From the NCBI GenBank assembly GCA_958403395.1, contig CATXXF010000041.1, positions 1 to 17,110 of the forward strand: 17,110 nt of DNA, given 5' to 3'. The first letter of the stretch is position 1. Each line of letters opens with the position of its first letter. The notes beneath the pieces were generated by a model. That model did not search any database. It saw only the letters and a list, made by a program, of their open reading frames with translations, and had not been told where the DNA came from. This document shows, one piece after another, positions 14,623 through 17,110 of this stretch. This DNA comes from an uncultured Collinsella sp. (GTDB lineage Bacteria; Actinomycetota; Coriobacteriia; Coriobacteriales; Coriobacteriaceae). The position numbers were made by a program, and so were the translations under genes.

Positions 14623-14649
14623 TTCATCTACCGTTTACGGTTATGAAAG
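14621..14649. promoter_or_regulatory. Candidate operator dyad in the regulator/PTS intergenic region
   Basis: CTTTCAT (14621-14627) is mirrored by ATGAAAG (14643-14649). Inside, ACCGT (14630-14634) is mirrored by ACGGT (14637-14641), with nearly the same centre. The 29-base site lies midway between the divergent starts and next to a possible -10 box. This is where a regulator such as the neighbouring RpiR-family protein would be expected to bind. Confidence 0.5.
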
Positions 14650-14723
14650 AACCTTTCACCGGAGATTTGCACCTTGGCTCTTCTCACGCGGACGGTAGGT
14701 TGGTATCTTTCAGTTGTGGAAAA

Positions 14724-14764
14724 ACGCGCATCGAAGCGCGTGTAGGGGAGCGCCCGCGGGCGCT
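14724..14764 (+). promoter_or_regulatory. Two adjacent hairpins in the PTS gene leader
   Basis: ACGCGC (14724-14729) pairs with GCGCGT (14736-14741) around ATCGAA. Eight bases later AGCGCCCGCGGGCGCT (14749-14764) is a perfect 16-base palindrome. The second ends only ten bases before the AGGAGG Shine-Dalgarno at 14775-14780. Neither has a T-tract, so they are not simple terminators. They could influence mRNA stability or translation. Confidence 0.45.
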
Positions 14765-14785
14765 GTACTCAAGAAGGAGGGACAC

Positions 14786-16789
14786 ATGGCTAAGTTTGAC
14801 ATCATCGCCGCGACCGGTTGCCCGACCGGCATTGCGCACACCTTCATGGCGAAGGAGGCGCTGGAGAAGGCAGCTGCCGAGCGCGGTCTGACCATTAAGG
14901 TCGAGACTCATGGCCAGGTCGGTGTCGAGAACGAGCTCACCAAGAGTGAGATCGCTGGTGCCAAGGCCGTCGTCGTCGCAGCAGACAAGGATGTCCAGGC
15001 TGAGCGTTTCGCCGGTAAGCCCATGGTTTCCGTTGGTGTTTCCAAGGCCCTGTCCGTTGAGGCCGCCGGTAAGCTGATTGACCGCGCGCTCGCCGCCAAG
15101 GGCGACAGCACGGTTGCAGCCGCTGCCGATGTCGAGGACGAGGTCGAGGAGAAGGAGTCCATCGGCCACATCATCTACAAGCACCTCATGAACGGCGTCA
15201 GCCACATGCTGGTCTTCGTCGTTGCCGGTGGTGTTCTGACTGCCGTTTCGTTCCTGTGGGGCATTACGTCCTTCGATTCGACGGCGTCTGACTACAACAG
15301 CTTTGCTGCGATGCTCAAGATCATCGGCGGCATCGCCATGAACCTCATGGTTCCGGTGCTATCCGCCTACATCGCCGAGTCCATCGGCAAGCGCCCGGCG
15401 CTCGTCCCCGGCTTTGTTGCCGGTATGATCGCCATCCAGGGCCTGCCTGTTAACGCCGAGACCGGCATGATCGACGCCGGTGGCGCCGGCGTGGGCTTCG
15501 GCTTCCTGGGCGGCATCGTCGGTGGCTTCCTCGCCGGTTATGTCATCCTGCTGCTCGAGAAGGTCTTTGCCGGTCTGCCCAAGAACCTGGACGGCCTCAA
15601 GGCTATCTTCCTGTACCCGCTGTTCTCGACCGCCATCGTCGGTCTGGTCATGCTCGGCATTTCCGGCCCCATGGCTGCCATCAACACCGCCATGATGGAC
15701 TTCCTCAAGGGCCTGTCCGCCTCTGGCGCCGTTGTCCTGGGTCTTGCCATCGGCTGCATGTGCGCCTTTGACATGGGCGGCCCGGTCAACAAGGCTGCTT
15801 ACGTTACCGGTACCGCTATGCTCACCGAGGCACTGGCCGCCGGTGTTGGCACCGATACTTACAACTTCGGCACCAACTTCATGGCTGCCGTCTCCGCCGC
15901 CTGCATCGTTCCGCCGCTGATCACCACCTTTGCCGTCGTTGTCGGCAAGAAGTACTTCAGCCAGGAGGATCACGACGCCGGTGTCGTCAACCTCATCCTT
16001 GGTTGCACCCACATCACCGAGGGCGCCATTCCGTTCATGACCAAGAACATCTGGCCCGTCATGCCCATCATGATGCTCGGTTCCTCTATCGCTTCGATCC
16101 TGACCATTATGTTCAACGTTCACGATCCGGCGCCTCACGGTGGCTTCCTGGTCCTGCCCGTTGTCGAGAACGGTCCGCTTTGGGTCCTCGCGATCCTCAT
16201 CGGCGCCGTGGTCGGTGGCATCCTGTTCGTGGCCTTCAAGAAGTACGACTTCGAGAAGAACCAGAAGGCCGCTCCTGCAGCCAAGCCCGTTGAGGCCCCC
16301 AAGGCCGCTGCCGTCGAGGCCCCCAAGGCCGAGGCTGCCGACTTCGTGAAGGTCGAGAATGTCTTTGTCGCCGAGGACTTCGCTTCTCGTGACGAGGCTC
16401 TGAGCTTTGTCTCCAACCAGGCCGTCAAGGCCGGTATCGCCGGCGACGCCGACGCCGTGATGAACGCCTTCCTGGCCCGCGAGGCCGAGGGCACCACGGG
16501 CATGATGGAGGGCTTCGCCATCCCGCATGCCAAGTCCGACGCCATTACCGAGGCTGCCGTCATCGTCGTCAAGGACGAGTCCGGCGTGACCGGTTGGGAC
16601 ACCATGGACGGCGCTCCCGTCAACGTGGCCATCGCCCTGCTCATCCCCGGTGCCCAGGCCGGCACTACGCACCTCAAGATCCTGTCCAAGGTCGCCGAGG
16701 CGCTCATGGACGAGGACTTCCGTGCCACCGTCAAGGGTTCCACCGACGCCGCCGAGATCGCCAAGACGATCAACGCCCGTCTGGTCTAA
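14786..16789 (+). CDS. fruA: PTS fructose-type transporter, EIIB-EIIC-EIIA fusion
   Basis: Sugar permease of the phosphoenolpyruvate phosphotransferase system that imports and phosphorylates its substrate, probably fructose. The 667 residues carry three domains. EIIB-Fru covers about 1-105 with the phosphocysteine in ATGCPTGIAHTFMA (C12). EIIC covers about 125-485 with many hydrophobic membrane segments and the conserved MGGPVNKAAY and HITEGAIPF. An Ala/Pro/Glu/Lys linker covers about 490-525 with repeated VEAPKA-like units. The EIIA domain covers about 530-667 with the phosphohistidine in FAIPHAKSDA (H581). The EIIA domain is at the C-terminus. AGGAGG (14775-14780) five bases upstream decides the start. 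No 1-phosphofructokinase gene is adjacent in the window. Substrate specificity (fructose against mannose or related sugars) is inferred from the family only. Confidence 0.95.
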   Translation: MAKFDIIAATGCPTGIAHTFMAKEALEKAAAERGLTIKVETHGQVGVENELTKSEIAGAKAVVVAADKDVQAERFAGKPMVSVGVSKALSVEAAGKLIDRALAAKGDSTVAAAADVEDEVEEKESIGHIIYKHLMNGVSHMLVFVVAGGVLTAVSFLWGITSFDSTASDYNSFAAMLKIIGGIAMNLMVPVLSAYIAESIGKRPALVPGFVAGMIAIQGLPVNAETGMIDAGGAGVGFGFLGGIVGGFLAGYVILLLEKVFAGLPKNLDGLKAIFLYPLFSTAIVGLVMLGISGPMAAINTAMMDFLKGLSASGAVVLGLAIGCMCAFDMGGPVNKAAYVTGTAMLTEALAAGVGTDTYNFGTNFMAAVSAACIVPPLITTFAVVVGKKYFSQEDHDAGVVNLILGCTHITEGAIPFMTKNIWPVMPIMMLGSSIASILTIMFNVHDPAPHGGFLVLPVVENGPLWVLAILIGAVVGGILFVAFKKYDFEKNQKAAPAAKPVEAPKAAAVEAPKAEAADFVKVENVFVAEDFASRDEALSFVSNQAVKAGIAGDADAVMNAFLAREAEGTTGMMEGFAIPHAKSDAITEAAVIVVKDESGVTGWDTMDGAPVNVAIALLIPGAQAGTTHLKILSKVAEALMDEDFRATVKGSTDAAEIAKTINARLV

Positions 16790-16825
16790 TTCCACGGTAC
16801 GCGAATACCATCGCCCCCTGTAACT

Positions 16826-16861
16826 AAGGCGGAGGCCCTGGAGAGGGCCTTCGCCTTTTTT
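16826..16861 (+). terminator. Strong rho-independent terminator after the PTS gene
   Basis: AAGGCGGAGGCCCT (16826-16839) pairs with AGGGCCTTCGCCTT (16844-16857) through fourteen base pairs, one a wobble, around a GGAG loop. It runs into six T residues (16856-16861). It lies 36 bases after the stop codon. Confidence 0.95.
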
Positions 16862-16873
16862 CTATCCCTCCCA

Positions 16874-16944
16874 TAAGTTGCGGTGAAATAGGGACTGTTT
16901 AAACGATTCAACTCCAAAATCAGTCCCTATTTCACCGCAACTTA
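16874..16944. repeat. Perfect 24-bp inverted repeat with 23-base loop
   Basis: Arms 16874-16897 and 16921-16944 are exactly complementary over 24 bases, from TAAGTTGCGG to GGGACTG on the left arm. The AT-rich spacer is 16898-16920. Weaker complementarity continues outwards (TCTATC on the left, GATAGA on the right). There is no T-tract, and a terminator already precedes it, so it is unlikely to be a terminator. It resembles a REP-like or miniature transposable element, but no transposase gene is in the window. Confidence 0.85.
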
Positions 16945-17110
16945 CAAAAGGGTATAGATAGACCCCATCAACTAGATCAACCAAGCGAACAAAAACTCAG
17001 CCAGAATTACGTTCGCACGACATTGCTCTGGACCGACCGAGTTTCCGCAGCTTGCTCGCCCACAGGGGGGGGCCGGGCGCGGCCAGTGAGATTTATCGCG
17101 AGTTCCGCAC
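16945..17110. other. Unassigned end of the window
   Basis: About 165 bases with no complete gene. The region holds a run of eight G residues (17065-17072) and a GC-rich patch after it. Two minus-strand frames run in open from the window edge and stop within it, one of them at 17007-17009. These are too short to identify, and neither is called as a gene. Confidence 0.4.

Noticed and set aside
15359..16795. A 478-codon open frame antisense to the PTS gene
   Set aside because: Gly/Asp/His-rich shadow of a strongly codon-biased gene, with no family resemblance.
16874..16944. A second terminator for the PTS gene
   Set aside because: The stem is long and perfect but lacks a T-tract, and a complete terminator already ends at 16861.

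Overview
The window is typical chromosomal DNA of a high-GC bacterium of the class Coriobacteriia, most likely Collinsella or a close relative. The evidence is the strong C/G bias at third codon positions, the actinobacterial gene order alaS-ruvX-mltG-(aro genes)-pepP-efp-nusB, and an Asp23-family gene beside nusB as in Firmicutes. The genus is an inference from gene order and protein style, not from a database search. No rRNA, tRNA, CRISPR array or intact transposase gene was seen.

Layout. Bases 1-90 are the acidic C-terminal tail of an unidentified upstream gene, closed by a terminator. Bases 242-6918 form a tightly packed forward run: alaS, ruvX, mltG, a YqeG-type HAD phosphatase, aroK and an aroB-like gene, with overlaps or gaps of at most 17 bases. 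pepP (7051-8181) has its own leader with a large hairpin and ends in a strong terminator. A perfect TATAAT box then precedes a second forward run: efp, an Asp23/Gls24-family gene, nusB, xseB, tlyA, nadK and recN (8341-13435). An elaborate nested inverted repeat with a bidirectional terminator separates recN from a convergent RpiR-family regulator (13656-14513, minus). That regulator is divergent from a fructose-type PTS permease gene, EIIB-EIIC-EIIA (14786-16789). The permease gene ends in a strong terminator, followed by a perfect 24-bp inverted repeat and about 165 bases with no assignable gene.

How the genes fit together. The two forward runs are housekeeping: alanyl-tRNA charging, EF-P and NusB (translation and rRNA transcription), TlyA (rRNA 2'-O-methylation), MltG and YqeG (envelope), RuvX, XseB and RecN (nucleic-acid processing and repair), and NadK (NADP supply). 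The regulator/PTS pair is a self-contained sugar-uptake module with a shared control region that carries a clear dyad operator candidate.

The most interesting point is the aroB-like gene. It keeps the length and overall pattern of 3-dehydroquinate synthase but lacks all three zinc ligands, the NAD-binding glycine cluster and most active-site residues. The shikimate kinase overlapping it by four bases looks fully intact, and aroE and aroC are absent from the place they occupy in related clusters. This points to a decayed or repurposed shikimate locus.
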